From Erythrobacter aureus (GTDB taxonomy: Bacteria > Pseudomonadota > Alphaproteobacteria > Sphingomonadales > Sphingomonadaceae), in NCBI RefSeq assembly GCF_003355455.1, contig NZ_CP031357.1, forward strand, positions 2,148,501-2,212,500: DNA of 64,000 bases. Reading direction: 5' to 3'. The notes beneath the pieces are model-generated. The model searched no databases and had not been told where the DNA came from. It worked only from the letters and a program-made list of their open reading frames with translations. Positions 51,756-61,079 of this stretch are shown one piece after another. Within the stretch, counting starts at the first letter, position 1; every line of letters begins with the position of its first letter. A program made the translations under genes and the position numbers.

Positions 51756-52466
51756 ATGACTAATATCCTTCTTACAGGCAGTTCCCGCGGGATCGGCGCG
51801 GCAGCGAAGACAGCGCTCGAAGCGCGCGGCGCCGAGGTCATTGGCCAGGCGACGCAGAGCAGTTCGGTCGACACCGTTCCGGCCGATTTTTGCGAACCGG
51901 GCGCGCCGCACGAATTGTGGGAAGCCGCCCGTGCCCGTCTCGGCGGCGCGATCGATGTGCTGGTCAACAATGCCGGCCTGTTCGATCCCAATCCGATCGA
52001 GCGATCGGACATCGAATGGCTCGATGCGTGGGAGGATACGATGCGGATCAACCTGACCGCCGCCGCGCAGCTCAGCCGTTTCGCCGTGAAGCACTGGCAG
52101 GAACGCGGCGTGCCGGGGCGCATCGTCCATGTTGCCAGCCGGGCGGGCCATCGCGGCGATTCGCCCGCGCACTGGCACTATGCGGCGAGCAAGGGCGGGA
52201 TGCTGGCAATGCACAAGACCATCGCGCGCCAATATGCCAGCGAGGGCATATTGAGCTTCGCGATCACCCCGGGCTTTACCGACACGTCGATGGCGGGCGA
52301 CTATCTCGAAAGCCGCGGCGGTTCCGGCCTGCTCGCCGACATCCCGCTGGGCCGCGTCGCCGAGCCGGAGGAAATCGCCAGGATCATCACCTTCTGCGCG
52401 CTCGATGCACCGCCGAGCATGACCGGCGCGACGCTCGATGCCAATGGAGCCAGCTATGTCCGCTAA
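51756..52466 (+). CDS. short-chain dehydrogenase/reductase
   Basis: This 236-residue SDR has ILLTGSSRGIGAAA at the N terminus, VDVLVNNAGLFDPNPIE-like text after residue 65 (read IDVLVNNAGLFDP), HVASRAGHRGD with the catalytic Ser, and HYAASKGGM with the Tyr/Lys pair. It resembles 3-oxoacyl-ACP reductase-like SDRs; the substrate is unknown. The stop overlaps the metallo-beta-lactamase start by 11 nt, so the two are translationally coupled. Confidence 0.87.
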   Translation: MTNILLTGSSRGIGAAAKTALEARGAEVIGQATQSSSVDTVPADFCEPGAPHELWEAARARLGGAIDVLVNNAGLFDPNPIERSDIEWLDAWEDTMRINLTAAAQLSRFAVKHWQERGVPGRIVHVASRAGHRGDSPAHWHYAASKGGMLAMHKTIARQYASEGILSFAITPGFTDTSMAGDYLESRGGSGLLADIPLGRVAEPEEIARIITFCALDAPPSMTGATLDANGASYVR

Positions 52467-53367
52467 ATCGCTTCTTGCTTGCGCACTTGCGACTCTCGCT
52501 TCAGCCTGCGCCCCGCCGATCCAGCGGCCCGATCCGCTGCCCGAGCCCGAACGCGTCTCGCCGCAGCAATGGGCGTCCGGTTGCACGAAATGGGACGAAT
52601 GGGACAAGCCCGCCCCACCCTATCGCATCCATGGATCGACCTATTACGTCGGCACCTGCGGCATTTCGGCGATCCTTATCGCGGGCGAGCAGGGCCATGT
52701 GCTGATCGACAGCGGGACCGAAGCGGGTGCCAAGGTAGTGCTCGACAATATCGGCAAGCTCGGCTTCCGCCCCAATGAGATTGCCAGCCTGTTGCATAGC
52801 CACGAACATTTCGATCACACCGGCGGACACGCGCTGATCAAACAAGCCAGCGGCGCGCATGTCGTCGCCTCGCGCAGAGCGGTCGAGGTCCTGAGAACGG
52901 GCGAATCCGGCCCGCAGGACCCGCAATTCGGCATGCACGATGCCATGGAACCGGTCGGGGTCGACGTGGTGGTCGGCGATGGCGACACGGTCCGCAGCGA
53001 AACCGCCACCCTCACCGCGCTCGCCACCCCCGGACATTCGCCCGGCGCGCTGAGCTGGACATGGCAATCCTGCGATGCAGCAGGGGACTGCCTCGATATC
53101 GTCTATGCCGACTCGCTGTCGCCGGTCAGCAGCGATGATTACCGCTTCGCCGATCATCCCGACTATGTCGCCGCCTATCGCGCCGGGCTGCAAACCTTGC
53201 GCGAGGTCGACTGCGACCTGCTGATCACGCCGCATCCATCGGCGAGCAAGATGGTCGAGCGAGCGGCAGGGGGATCGCTGGTCGGCGGCACGAGCTGCAG
53301 CCAATATGTCGATGCGATCGAGGCGCGGCTCGACAAGCGGCTCGCCAAGGAGCGTGGCGGTGAGTGA
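52456..53367 (+). CDS. subclass B3 metallo-beta-lactamase, lipoprotein
   Basis: From ATG 52456 the protein has 303 residues with a lipobox-like LASAC (Cys18). The zinc ligands are complete: SHEHFDH gives His116, His118, Asp120 and His121, TPGHSPGALSW gives His194, and ITPHPSA gives His260, the B3 arrangement. CTKWDEW near residue 43 and YADSLSPVSSDDYRF are also B3-type. B3 enzymes hydrolyse penicillins, cephalosporins and carbapenems. It lies inside an overlapping operon with prmA, so it looks chromosomal and resident. Activity is predicted, not shown. Confidence 0.9.
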   Translation: MSAKSLLACALATLASACAPPIQRPDPLPEPERVSPQQWASGCTKWDEWDKPAPPYRIHGSTYYVGTCGISAILIAGEQGHVLIDSGTEAGAKVVLDNIGKLGFRPNEIASLLHSHEHFDHTGGHALIKQASGAHVVASRRAVEVLRTGESGPQDPQFGMHDAMEPVGVDVVVGDGDTVRSETATLTALATPGHSPGALSWTWQSCDAAGDCLDIVYADSLSPVSSDDYRFADHPDYVAAYRAGLQTLREVDCDLLITPHPSASKMVERAAGGSLVGGTSCSQYVDAIEARLDKRLAKERGGE

Positions 53368-54265
53368 CGCGTGGAAGATCCGTGCCGAAGTATCGAAGCC
53401 GGTCGCCAGGGCGGCGCTCGTCGCGCATGAGGATGCGCTCGACTGGCCTTGCGAATGGGTGGTCACCGGCATGGAGGTCGCCGACCATCTGCCCGACGAA
53501 TGGACTTTCGAAGTCTATCTCGACCGCAAGCCCAAACCGGCCGATCTCAAGCGCGTGGCCGCGCTGTTCGAAGGCACGCCTCCCGCTCTTTCGGTCGAAA
53601 AACTGCCCGATACCGACTGGGTGACCGAAAGCCAAAAGGGCGTCGATCCGATCCGCGCGGGCCGGTTTTACGTCCGCACGCCAGAGCACGACGCCGATCC
53701 GGCGATGGTCGATTTCGTCATACCCGCCAGCCAGGCCTTCGGCACCGGACAGCACGAGACCACGGCGGGCTGCCTCGCCATACTCGACCTGATGAAGCGC
53801 GAAGGCGTGGTCGCGCGCAACCACGTCGATATCGGCACGGGCACCGGATTGCTGGCCTTCGCCGCCATGCACCTCTGGCCGAACGCCACGGCCACCGCAT
53901 CGGATATCGATCCCGTCTGCGCGGACGTGGTGCGCGACAATATGGCGACCAATGCCATTGCCGAAGGCGACGGACCGGGCGAACTGACGATGGTGATTGC
54001 CGACGGTATGGACAACCCGCTTCTCGCGCTGCGCGGACCATACGATCTGTTCATCGCCAATATCCTTGCCGGGCCGCTGGTGGAGCTTGCGCCGTCCTTC
54101 GCTGGATCGATCGCACCGGGCGGCAACCTGCTGCTTGCCGGCCTGCTCGAAACGCAGGAGAGCCGCGTGCGCCGCGCCTACCGCGCACTAGGCTTCCGTC
54201 TGTCGCGCAAGCTGGTCAATGGCGACTGGTCGATCCTGTGGCTGCGCAAGAGCCGCATACGGTGA
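53360..54265 (+). CDS. prmA: ribosomal protein L11 methyltransferase
   Basis: Starting at GTG 53360, 8 nt inside the preceding gene, the protein has 301 residues. It methylates ribosomal protein L11. FVIPASQAFGTGQHETTAGC is the PrmA signature, followed by the SAM loop HVDIGTGTGLLAFAA, DIDPVCADVVRDN and the catalytic-site FIANILAGPLVELAP. The substrate domain is the N-terminal 110 residues. The stop overlaps the next GTG start (GTGA). Confidence 0.95.
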   Translation: MSDAWKIRAEVSKPVARAALVAHEDALDWPCEWVVTGMEVADHLPDEWTFEVYLDRKPKPADLKRVAALFEGTPPALSVEKLPDTDWVTESQKGVDPIRAGRFYVRTPEHDADPAMVDFVIPASQAFGTGQHETTAGCLAILDLMKREGVVARNHVDIGTGTGLLAFAAMHLWPNATATASDIDPVCADVVRDNMATNAIAEGDGPGELTMVIADGMDNPLLALRGPYDLFIANILAGPLVELAPSFAGSIAPGGNLLLAGLLETQESRVRRAYRALGFRLSRKLVNGDWSILWLRKSRIR

Positions 54266-54951
54266 GACGCGCGGCGAAGTGGGCTGCCTGGGCACTGGCC
54301 GTTCCCGCGACGCTGCTGACCCTGTTCTTACTCGCCGCATGGATCGGCAGCGCCATTCCGCGCAATGCAGGCTGGACCGAGCCCGCCGTCGGCATCGACA
54401 TCATGGTGGAAACCAATGGCGTCCACACGGCCATCGTCATGCCGCTGACCTCCCCGCAAAAGGATTGGCGTGCGGAGTTCCCGGCACGCGATCTGTCGAT
54501 GCCCTATCGCCCCTACACCCATGTCTCGGTGAGCTGGGGGGAACGCGAAGTATTTCTCAACACACCGACCTGGGGCGATATCACGCTGTCGACGGCGGTC
54601 GGCGCGCTCGCCAATGGCGACGGTCTGCTGCATGTCGCGCACTATATCCGCCCTGCCCCAAGTCCAACGCTGCGCGTGCTGAGGATCGCGCCCGACGAAT
54701 ACGCCCGGCTGGTGACGGCGATCGAACGGGTCGTGCCACCGCTCGAAGGCCGCGCGATCCATCCCGGCTATTTCGACCACGACGTGTTCTACGATGCCCC
54801 CGGCACCTATCACCTTGGCAACACCTGCAACCAGTGGACCAGCGACACGCTCGCCGCAGCCGGTATCCGTACCGGGCTGTGGACGCCGCTGGCCGGCGGG
54901 GTCATGCGCTGGGTCCCCCTGCCGGAGACACGGGGGCATGCGGAGGGCTAA
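54262..54951 (+). CDS. DUF2459/TIGR02117 family protein
   Basis: This 229-residue protein from GTG 54262 has one N-terminal transmembrane helix (about 8-28) and a periplasmic domain. The family pattern is seen in VETNGVHTAIVMPL, HVSVSWGEREVFLNTPTWGD and GYFDHDVFYDAPGTYHLGNTCNQWTSDTL, whose Cys/His residues suggest an NlpC/P60-like hydrolase core. The function is not established. It converges with the class A beta-lactamase gene with a 4-nt overlap of the stops. Confidence 0.85.
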   Translation: MRRAAKWAAWALAVPATLLTLFLLAAWIGSAIPRNAGWTEPAVGIDIMVETNGVHTAIVMPLTSPQKDWRAEFPARDLSMPYRPYTHVSVSWGEREVFLNTPTWGDITLSTAVGALANGDGLLHVAHYIRPAPSPTLRVLRIAPDEYARLVTAIERVVPPLEGRAIHPGYFDHDVFYDAPGTYHLGNTCNQWTSDTLAAAGIRTGLWTPLAGGVMRWVPLPETRGHAEG

Positions 54952-56075
54952 GGCGCGACGGCTCCGCGGCTGGGCTCGGTCGCATTCGCGTCGCTCGCCC
55001 GCATACCGTCATACTTGGCGATTGCCTGCACGATACTTTGCATCATCTCCATCCGCGTAAGCGTCGGCTCTCGCGTGCGGGCGATCATCACCGCGACGGC
55101 ATAGCCGCGACCTTGCGGAGAGGTGACGATGCCGACATCGTTGTAACCCGATTGTTCGCCATCGAAAAATTGCCCGGTGCCGGTCTTGTGGCGCACGGTC
55201 CAGCCCTCGGGCGCCCCCGCTTTCAGTCGCCTCGGTCCGCTTTTGGTCTGCTCCAGCGTGTCCAGCAGCAAGCGAGTCGACTCTTCGGACAGCAAATCGC
55301 CGCGATAGAGGCGGGCCAGCGCCTCGACGATCGCCACCGGCGGCGCGCCGTCCGGCGGATCGGCGAGATAGGTTTCGAAGGCCTCGCGCCGACGCGCATC
55401 GGGCACCTGGTCGCGCGCATCGAAAAAGGCCGGCCCCTGCGAATAGGACTGGCGCCATTCCAGCCCGGCAATCGCGCTCTGCTTGGTCCGCTCGTCGGTG
55501 CCGAAACGGATGCTCGACAGACCATGACCGTCGAGGAAATCCTGCACCGCCTCCGGCCCGCCGACACGCCTTAAAACACGGTCATTCGCGGTATTGTCGC
55601 TTTCGACGATCGCACGCGCGATCAGATCGGCGTAATCCGAAGAAAAGCTGCCCTTCCGCCGCACGATCTTGCGGATCGGCTGATAGAACACCGTAAGGTC
55701 CCGGCTGCGGATTTCGACCATTTCGGCCAGATCGAGACGGCCCGCATCGACTTCGTCGAGAGCGGTCATCGCCACCCACAGCTTGCTGACGCTTTGTTGC
55801 GGGAAGCGCTCCAGCCCGTTGAAATGCAGCGTTCGGAGCGCCTCGATATCGTGCACGGCGATACCCACATGGCCTGCGAAGGTGCCGCCGATTCGGCTGA
55901 TTTCGCGGTCAAGCTCTTGCTGGTCCGGTGAAAGCGCGATCGGTTTGATTTCGGCCTGGACCTGCTCGACGACGGGATCTTCCGCACCCGTCTGTGCCTG
56001 AGCCAGCCACACGACCAGCACGGCCAGCAGCATGACCGGAATGGCTATCAGCAGGAAACGGAGCGGGACGGACAC
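54948..56075 (-). CDS. class A beta-lactamase-like serine hydrolase
   Basis: The 375-residue protein has an N-terminal membrane or signal helix (about 5-27). The class A motifs are SVSK with Ser95 and Lys98, SDN at 159-161 and KTGTG at 297-301. Glu195 (in TDERTKQ) stands exactly 36 residues after the SDN serine, where Glu166 lies in class A enzymes, but the expected Asn170 is Gln199. About 34 extra residues separate this site from KTG. It may be a true beta-lactamase or a related hydrolase. Confidence 0.8.
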   Translation of the reverse strand: MSVPLRFLLIAIPVMLLAVLVVWLAQAQTGAEDPVVEQVQAEIKPIALSPDQQELDREISRIGGTFAGHVGIAVHDIEALRTLHFNGLERFPQQSVSKLWVAMTALDEVDAGRLDLAEMVEIRSRDLTVFYQPIRKIVRRKGSFSSDYADLIARAIVESDNTANDRVLRRVGGPEAVQDFLDGHGLSSIRFGTDERTKQSAIAGLEWRQSYSQGPAFFDARDQVPDARRREAFETYLADPPDGAPPVAIVEALARLYRGDLLSEESTRLLLDTLEQTKSGPRRLKAGAPEGWTVRHKTGTGQFFDGEQSGYNDVGIVTSPQGRGYAVAVMIARTREPTLTRMEMMQSIVQAIAKYDGMRASDANATEPSRGAVAP

Positions 56076-56116
56076 ACTGTCTCAACGCACGAAACCGTTC
56101 ATGTTCCGCCGAAATT

Positions 56117-57589
56117 TCAGCCGACCAGCCCCGAATCCGCCGCCGCTTCGCCCGGTAGCGGACGGCCGACATCGAGCATCGTGCGCACGCGCTCCGAAAA
56201 CATCAGCCTGCCCTGTGGGTAATGGGTACGATGAATGTCCATCAATCGATCGAGATGCGCCTGGCCGAGACTATCGCGGAAATGCGGCCCCAGCGCGCTC
56301 TTGCCGAAATGCGGGCGCGTATCCGGTTCGTACTGCATCACGAGAAGCTGGAGCCGCTCGAGCCAGGCATAATCGCGCGGGTCGGCGAACAGGTCGATCG
56401 CCGCCATCGCCTGCCTGGCATTGGCGGCGAAATGCGGGCCTGCCTCGCCGGGCAGTTCGCGCACCGAGATGATACCCTTGAGATAGAAGCCCAGATCGCG
56501 CAGCGCATCGGCCTCGTGAATGATGAATTTCACCACGGCGGGCGCTTTTTCGAGCGGTACGAAAAAGGCGAGATTGTACCCTGTGTACGTGGTCGAAAAG
56601 AGCCCGCGCGTAATGCTCGGCGCGCGGTTTTCCTTCAGTCCCGGTTTGGGATCGTAGAGATAATCGAGATCGCCCGGATCGGTGACCACGCGCTCGCTCT
56701 GCTTGAGATCGAGCCAGTCGATGAACCGCTGCATGGGACGGCGCAGTTTCGGTAGGAACCGGTCGAACTTGTAATAGCGCTTGAGGAACCACTTGGCGAA
56801 CCAGCCGCTGCCACCCTTGGCCTCCGGGTGTGCGGAAGGCTCCTGCCCCTTGTCGCATTCGGCGAGGGCATGGAGCATGATCACCGGATCGTCGGGATCG
56901 GTATAGGGCAATACAGCCCAGTTCGCCGCGATAGAGCCCTGCTTCAGCTCGCCCAGTTTCGACAGGCGGCTCATCGAGCTGACCGATACATAGGGTTCGA
57001 GCGGCTTGGTCTCCAGCACCAGCTCGACGATCGGCGCGATCGTGCCGAAGGACAGGGCGACATAGGCGAAATCGGGATCGCCGCGTTTCAGCGTCACCCG
57101 CTGCCCCGTACCGTTCAGGAACGTCAGCTCGACGATACTGTCGGCCATCACCGCACGCGGGCCGAAGCCATGCGTGCCCGTCGCCAGGGCGCCGATGACC
57201 GACTGCTCCATGTAATTGCCCGAATTGTGCAAACCGCGGCCATGCTCGTCGCGCAGAAACAGCTTGAGATCGCGCACGGATACCGAAGCGCCCACGCGCA
57301 CGGTTTCGGTCGCGGCATCATAGGTCAGCGTTTTCAGCCCGCCTTCGCGCATCATCATCGCGGTCACGCCGGGCACCACCTGCACGCCGTTATAGGAATG
57401 CGATTTGCCGATGCAGGTATATTCACCTTCACCGATCAGTTTACCGAGCCGCGCTTCGTCAGCCGGCACACGCGCTTCCGTTTCGCAGCGGAAGACGTTT
57501 ATCCACGAACGGATCCAGCGCTTCCCTTCGGTTCCTGCCGCGCGCGCATCGGCGCGTCGCTCACTCCTGCTCAGATTGCTCCCAATCAT
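56117..57589 (-). CDS. FAD-binding sugar-1,4-lactone oxidase
   Basis: From ATG 57589 (AGGGGGG upstream) the protein has 490 residues. The vanillyl-alcohol-oxidase-type FAD domain is seen in CIGKSHSYNGVQVVPG and GALATGTHGFGPRAVMADSIVEL. A C-terminal ALO domain ends HRTHYPQGRLMFSERVRTMLD. The family oxidises aldono-1,4-lactones or sugar alcohols and gives hydrogen peroxide. There is no signal peptide. A frame extended to 57715 overlaps the intergenic region of the divergent SDR. Confidence 0.87.
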   Translation of the reverse strand: MIGSNLSRSERRADARAAGTEGKRWIRSWINVFRCETEARVPADEARLGKLIGEGEYTCIGKSHSYNGVQVVPGVTAMMMREGGLKTLTYDAATETVRVGASVSVRDLKLFLRDEHGRGLHNSGNYMEQSVIGALATGTHGFGPRAVMADSIVELTFLNGTGQRVTLKRGDPDFAYVALSFGTIAPIVELVLETKPLEPYVSVSSMSRLSKLGELKQGSIAANWAVLPYTDPDDPVIMLHALAECDKGQEPSAHPEAKGGSGWFAKWFLKRYYKFDRFLPKLRRPMQRFIDWLDLKQSERVVTDPGDLDYLYDPKPGLKENRAPSITRGLFSTTYTGYNLAFFVPLEKAPAVVKFIIHEADALRDLGFYLKGIISVRELPGEAGPHFAANARQAMAAIDLFADPRDYAWLERLQLLVMQYEPDTRPHFGKSALGPHFRDSLGQAHLDRLMDIHRTHYPQGRLMFSERVRTMLDVGRPLPGEAAADSGLVG

Positions 57590-57730
57590 GGCACCCCCCT
57601 GCCAAGCCACTGTCTTCCCGCCATAACCCGCTCGGCGGGCATTGGCGAGGACAGGAACGACATCCTCACAGGACCGGAACCAAGACCGCTCCGGGACACT
57701 GTCAGGGAGAGTCATTCTTCCGGAGACCTT

Positions 57731-58402
57731 ATGACCAAGACCCTACTCATAACCGGCGCTTCCACCGGTATTGGCGCGGCCACGGCTCGCGCGGCCGCCA
57801 ATGCCGGATGGAATGTCGCCTTGCTCGCCCGCTCGCAGGACGCACTCGAACGCCTTGCCGAAGAGATCGGCGACACCGCGCTGGCCCTGCCGTGCGACAT
57901 CACCGATCGCGAGCAGCTCGACAAGGCGGTCGAACGGGCGGTGAACCGTTTCGGCGGGCTCGATGCGGTTTACGCCAATGCGGGTATGGGCGTGTCGAAA
58001 CCGGGGATCGAGAAAGGCGCCCCGGAGGAGTGGCACGCCATGATCCATCTCAACGTGCTCGCGGTGCTGACCACCGCGCATGCCACGCTGCCGCATCTGC
58101 GCAAGACCAAGGGGCATTTCGTCGTCACCGGCTCGAAAGCCGGTCGCGATCACCTCAAGGGATCGGTCTATGGCGCGACCAAATGGTTCGTGCAGGGCTT
58201 TGCCGGCAATCTTGCCGAAGAAATGCGCGAATGGGGCGGCCGTTGTACGGTCATCACGCCGGGCATGGTCGACACACCCTTTTTCGACGAGCCCAAGCCC
58301 GAGAAGATTCAGCCCGAAGATGTCGCCAACTCAGTGGTTTTCGCGCTGGAACAGCCGGACACTGCCAGCGTGCGCGAAATCCACATCATGCCGAACGACT
58401 AG
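57731..58402 (+). CDS. short-chain dehydrogenase/reductase
   Basis: The 223-residue SDR has LLITGASTGIGAATARAAAN, then YANAGMGVSKPGIEKG in place of NNAG, VVTGSKAGRDH with catalytic Ser and SVYGATKWFVQGF with Tyr and Lys. It is closest in pattern to YdfG-like serine/3-hydroxy acid dehydrogenases, though the substrate is unknown. It is divergent from the lactone oxidase and converges with the pncC-like gene, overlapping it by 4 nt at the stops. Confidence 0.87.
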   Translation: MTKTLLITGASTGIGAATARAAANAGWNVALLARSQDALERLAEEIGDTALALPCDITDREQLDKAVERAVNRFGGLDAVYANAGMGVSKPGIEKGAPEEWHAMIHLNVLAVLTTAHATLPHLRKTKGHFVVTGSKAGRDHLKGSVYGATKWFVQGFAGNLAEEMREWGGRCTVITPGMVDTPFFDEPKPEKIQPEDVANSVVFALEQPDTASVREIHIMPND

Positions 58403-58917
58403 GAGCTGGCAGTCGAGGGGCCGACACCGGCCAGCGTTTCCTTCGCAAAATCCAGCGCGGCGCGCGCAAACGCCTCCATATTGGGGATGCGCGCGTCGCT
58501 GCCGGTCTGCGTGAGACATGTCCATTCGCCATCCGGCCCGACCAGCGCGGCACAGCTCTGGCCCGCCGGTGCACCGCTCGGATGGGTCGAACCGCCGACC
58601 GATCCGCTTTCCGCCAGACCCCATGCCGCGCCGAAATTGTCGCGAATGGCCCGCGCCTGGAGCAGCGCATACTTCTCGCTCGCGCCGCGCATTCCGCGAT
58701 AGGCGTCGCGCGGCTGGGCAAACAGCACGTCGCGCGCCCTGAACGAATAGACCACCCCGCCCCCGACAAAGAAATCGAGCGCGCCCGGCACGGTCAGCAG
58801 CGATGCCGCGATCAGCCCGCCGCTGGCCCCATCGGCCACCGCAATTGTCTCGCCCCGCGCGCGCAAATGACCTGCGATGCGCGCGGCGATGGGGTGCGTC
58901 TGTTCGAGCCAGCTCAT
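58399..58917 (-). CDS. CinA C-terminal-like nicotinamide-nucleotide amidase
   Basis: From ATG 58917, overlapping the ligA stop as ATGA, the protein has 172 residues. IAGHLRARGETIAVADGASGG-like text (read ETIAVADGASGGLIAASLL) is the PncC opening, with Ser in the SGG loop; GGGVVYSF and later GESGSVGG-type text (read AESGSVGGSTHP) match the family, though the common ES-C/T pattern at the first loop is D-G-A-S. PncC deamidates NMN, a product of the NAD-dependent ligase encoded just upstream, which makes the pairing meaningful. Confidence 0.82.
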   Translation of the reverse strand: MSWLEQTHPIAARIAGHLRARGETIAVADGASGGLIAASLLTVPGALDFFVGGGVVYSFRARDVLFAQPRDAYRGMRGASEKYALLQARAIRDNFGAAWGLAESGSVGGSTHPSGAPAGQSCAALVGPDGEWTCLTQTGSDARIPNMEAFARAALDFAKETLAGVGPSTASS

Positions 58918-61079
58918 CCGGCCTCGGCGACGATTTTCGCCCAGCCTGCCTCGTCGATCACCTCGATCCCCAGTTCCTCGGCCTTTTTCAGCTTGCTGCC
59001 CGCGCCCGGTCCGGCGACGAGCAGGTCGGTCTTCGCGCTGACCGATCCGCTGGCCTTGGCGCCGAGGCGTTCGGCCTGCGCCTTGGCCTCGTCGCGGCTC
59101 ATCGTCTCGAGCTTGCCGGTGAAGACCACGGTCTTGCCGCTGACGGGGCTGTCCTTCGTCTCGACCTCGTAGAGCGGGGGCGAGACTTCGGACAGGATAT
59201 CGTCCCACACCGCCCGGTTGTGGTCTTCGTGGAAGAAGTCGGCCAGAGATTCCGCCACGGTTGCGCCGAACTGGTCCGCCACGCCGAAGATATCCTTCGC
59301 TCGTTGGTCCATCCGCATCTTGAACGGTGAAGGTTTCTCGCCTTCCTCGCGCGGGTTTTTGCGCCGGTACTCGTCAAACGCCTCCGCGCGTCGGCGGACC
59401 TCTTCGAGCACGGCAGCGGCCTTCATCAGATCGCGCGCCGTAACCGCACCGACATGACGGATGCCAAGGCCGAACAGCAGCCGCGCCGCATCGGGCTGTC
59501 GCCGGGCTTCCACAGAAGCCAACAGGTTGTCCACAGACCGCTCCTTCCACCCGTCGAGCGCGAGGATGTCCTCGCGGCGCTGGTTGAGGCGGAAGATGTC
59601 TGCGGGGCTTTCGAGCCAGCCGAGGGCGAAGAACTGATCGATCGTCTTCTCCCCCAGCCCATCGATATCGAGCGCACCGCGAGAGACAAAATGTTTCAGT
59701 CTTTCCGTGCGTTGTGCGGGACAGATAAGACCGCCTGTGCACCGGACATCGACTTCGCCTTCCTCCGCCACGGCCTCGCTGCCGCATTCGGGGCAGCGGG
59801 AAAAGTCCGGCATCTTCGCGTCGGGTCTCGGCTCGTCGCGGGTCAGATTATCCACAAGCTGTGGAATAACGTCGCCCGCCCGCTGGACCACCACGCGGTC
59901 GCCCGGGCGTACGCCCAGCCGCGCGATCTCGTCGCGATTGTGCAGCGTGACATTGGTTACCGTGACCCCGCCCACCAGCACCGGCGCGAGACGGCCCACC
60001 GGGGTCAGCTTGCCCGTGCGCCCGACCTGGATATCGATGCTCTCCAGCGTGGTTTCGGCGCGCTCGGCAGGGAATTTGTGCGCCAACGCCCAGCGCGGTG
60101 CCTTGGCGACGAAGCCCAGCCGCTGCTGGTAATCGAGCCGGTCGACCTTGTAGACGACGCCGTCGATTTCGTAGGGCAGCGTCGCGCGCTGCGTAGCGAT
60201 CGTCTCGTAATGCGCGAGGATGTCGGATGCGCTGTCGAAACGGGCGAATAGCGGCGAGACGGGCACACCCCAGCGCTCGATCCGGCGCACAACCTCCGCT
60301 TGTGTCGCGCCTGGCACGTTGGACGCCGCGCCCCAGCCATGCGCCCAGAACTTCAGCGGACGCTGCGCGGTGACGCTCGCATCCTTCTGCCGCAGCGAGC
60401 CTGCGGCGGCATTGCGCGGATTGGCGAACTGGCGGACCTTGGCCGGGTCGAAATCCTCGCCCTTCTCCTGCGCGGCGGCGCGCGCATCGTCCATCAGGCG
60501 AGCGTTGAGCGCCTCGAAATCGGCGCGCGCCATATAGACCTCGCCGCGAATCTCGAACACTTCGGGCGCGTCCCCGGCAAGCTGCTGCGGAATGTCGGCG
60601 ATATGCGCGACATTGGGCGTCACATCCTCGCCCACCTGCCCGTCGCCGCGCGTGGCGGCACGGACCAGCGCGCCCTGTTCGTAGCGCAAGCTGCAGGACA
60701 GGCCGTCGATCTTGTCCTCGGCGGTGAAGGCAACCGGCGCGTCCTCGGCAAGCGAAAGGAACCGCCGCACGCGCGCGATCCATTCCTCGACCTCCTCGGC
60801 GTTGAAGGCATTGTCGAGGCTCATCATGCGAACCTCGTGGCGGACCTTGGAAAGCGGCGAGGCCGACGCGGTATGCCCGACCTTCCGGCTGGGCGAATCC
60901 TCGCGCACCAGATGCGGAAACGCCGCCTCCAGCTCGGCATTGCGGCGGACCAGCGCATCGTATTCCGGATCCGAAATCTCGGGCGCGTCCTCGGCATGGT
61001 AAAGCCGGTCGTGCTTCGCGATTTGCTTCGCGAGCCGCATCAGCTCGTTGGCGGCTTCTGCCTCGGTGATGTCGTTCAC
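58914..61079 (-). CDS. ligA: NAD-dependent DNA ligase
   Basis: At 721 residues this is a complete LigA. Domain order: Ia (YHAEDAPEISDPEYDAL), adenylation with Lys123 in EDKIDGLS, OB-fold, zinc finger (CPECGS...CTGGLICPAQ), tandem HhH (DGLGEKTIDQFFALGWL and GIRHVGAVTARDL) and a C-terminal BRCT domain (GKTVVFTGKLETMSRDEAKA). It seals nicks during replication and repair. It starts at a GTG overlapping the stop of the oxygenase gene. Confidence 0.97.
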   Translation of the reverse strand: MNDITEAEAANELMRLAKQIAKHDRLYHAEDAPEISDPEYDALVRRNAELEAAFPHLVREDSPSRKVGHTASASPLSKVRHEVRMMSLDNAFNAEEVEEWIARVRRFLSLAEDAPVAFTAEDKIDGLSCSLRYEQGALVRAATRGDGQVGEDVTPNVAHIADIPQQLAGDAPEVFEIRGEVYMARADFEALNARLMDDARAAAQEKGEDFDPAKVRQFANPRNAAAGSLRQKDASVTAQRPLKFWAHGWGAASNVPGATQAEVVRRIERWGVPVSPLFARFDSASDILAHYETIATQRATLPYEIDGVVYKVDRLDYQQRLGFVAKAPRWALAHKFPAERAETTLESIDIQVGRTGKLTPVGRLAPVLVGGVTVTNVTLHNRDEIARLGVRPGDRVVVQRAGDVIPQLVDNLTRDEPRPDAKMPDFSRCPECGSEAVAEEGEVDVRCTGGLICPAQRTERLKHFVSRGALDIDGLGEKTIDQFFALGWLESPADIFRLNQRREDILALDGWKERSVDNLLASVEARRQPDAARLLFGLGIRHVGAVTARDLMKAAAVLEEVRRRAEAFDEYRRKNPREEGEKPSPFKMRMDQRAKDIFGVADQFGATVAESLADFFHEDHNRAVWDDILSEVSPPLYEVETKDSPVSGKTVVFTGKLETMSRDEAKAQAERLGAKASGSVSAKTDLLVAGPGAGSKLKKAEELGIEVIDEAGWAKIVAEAG

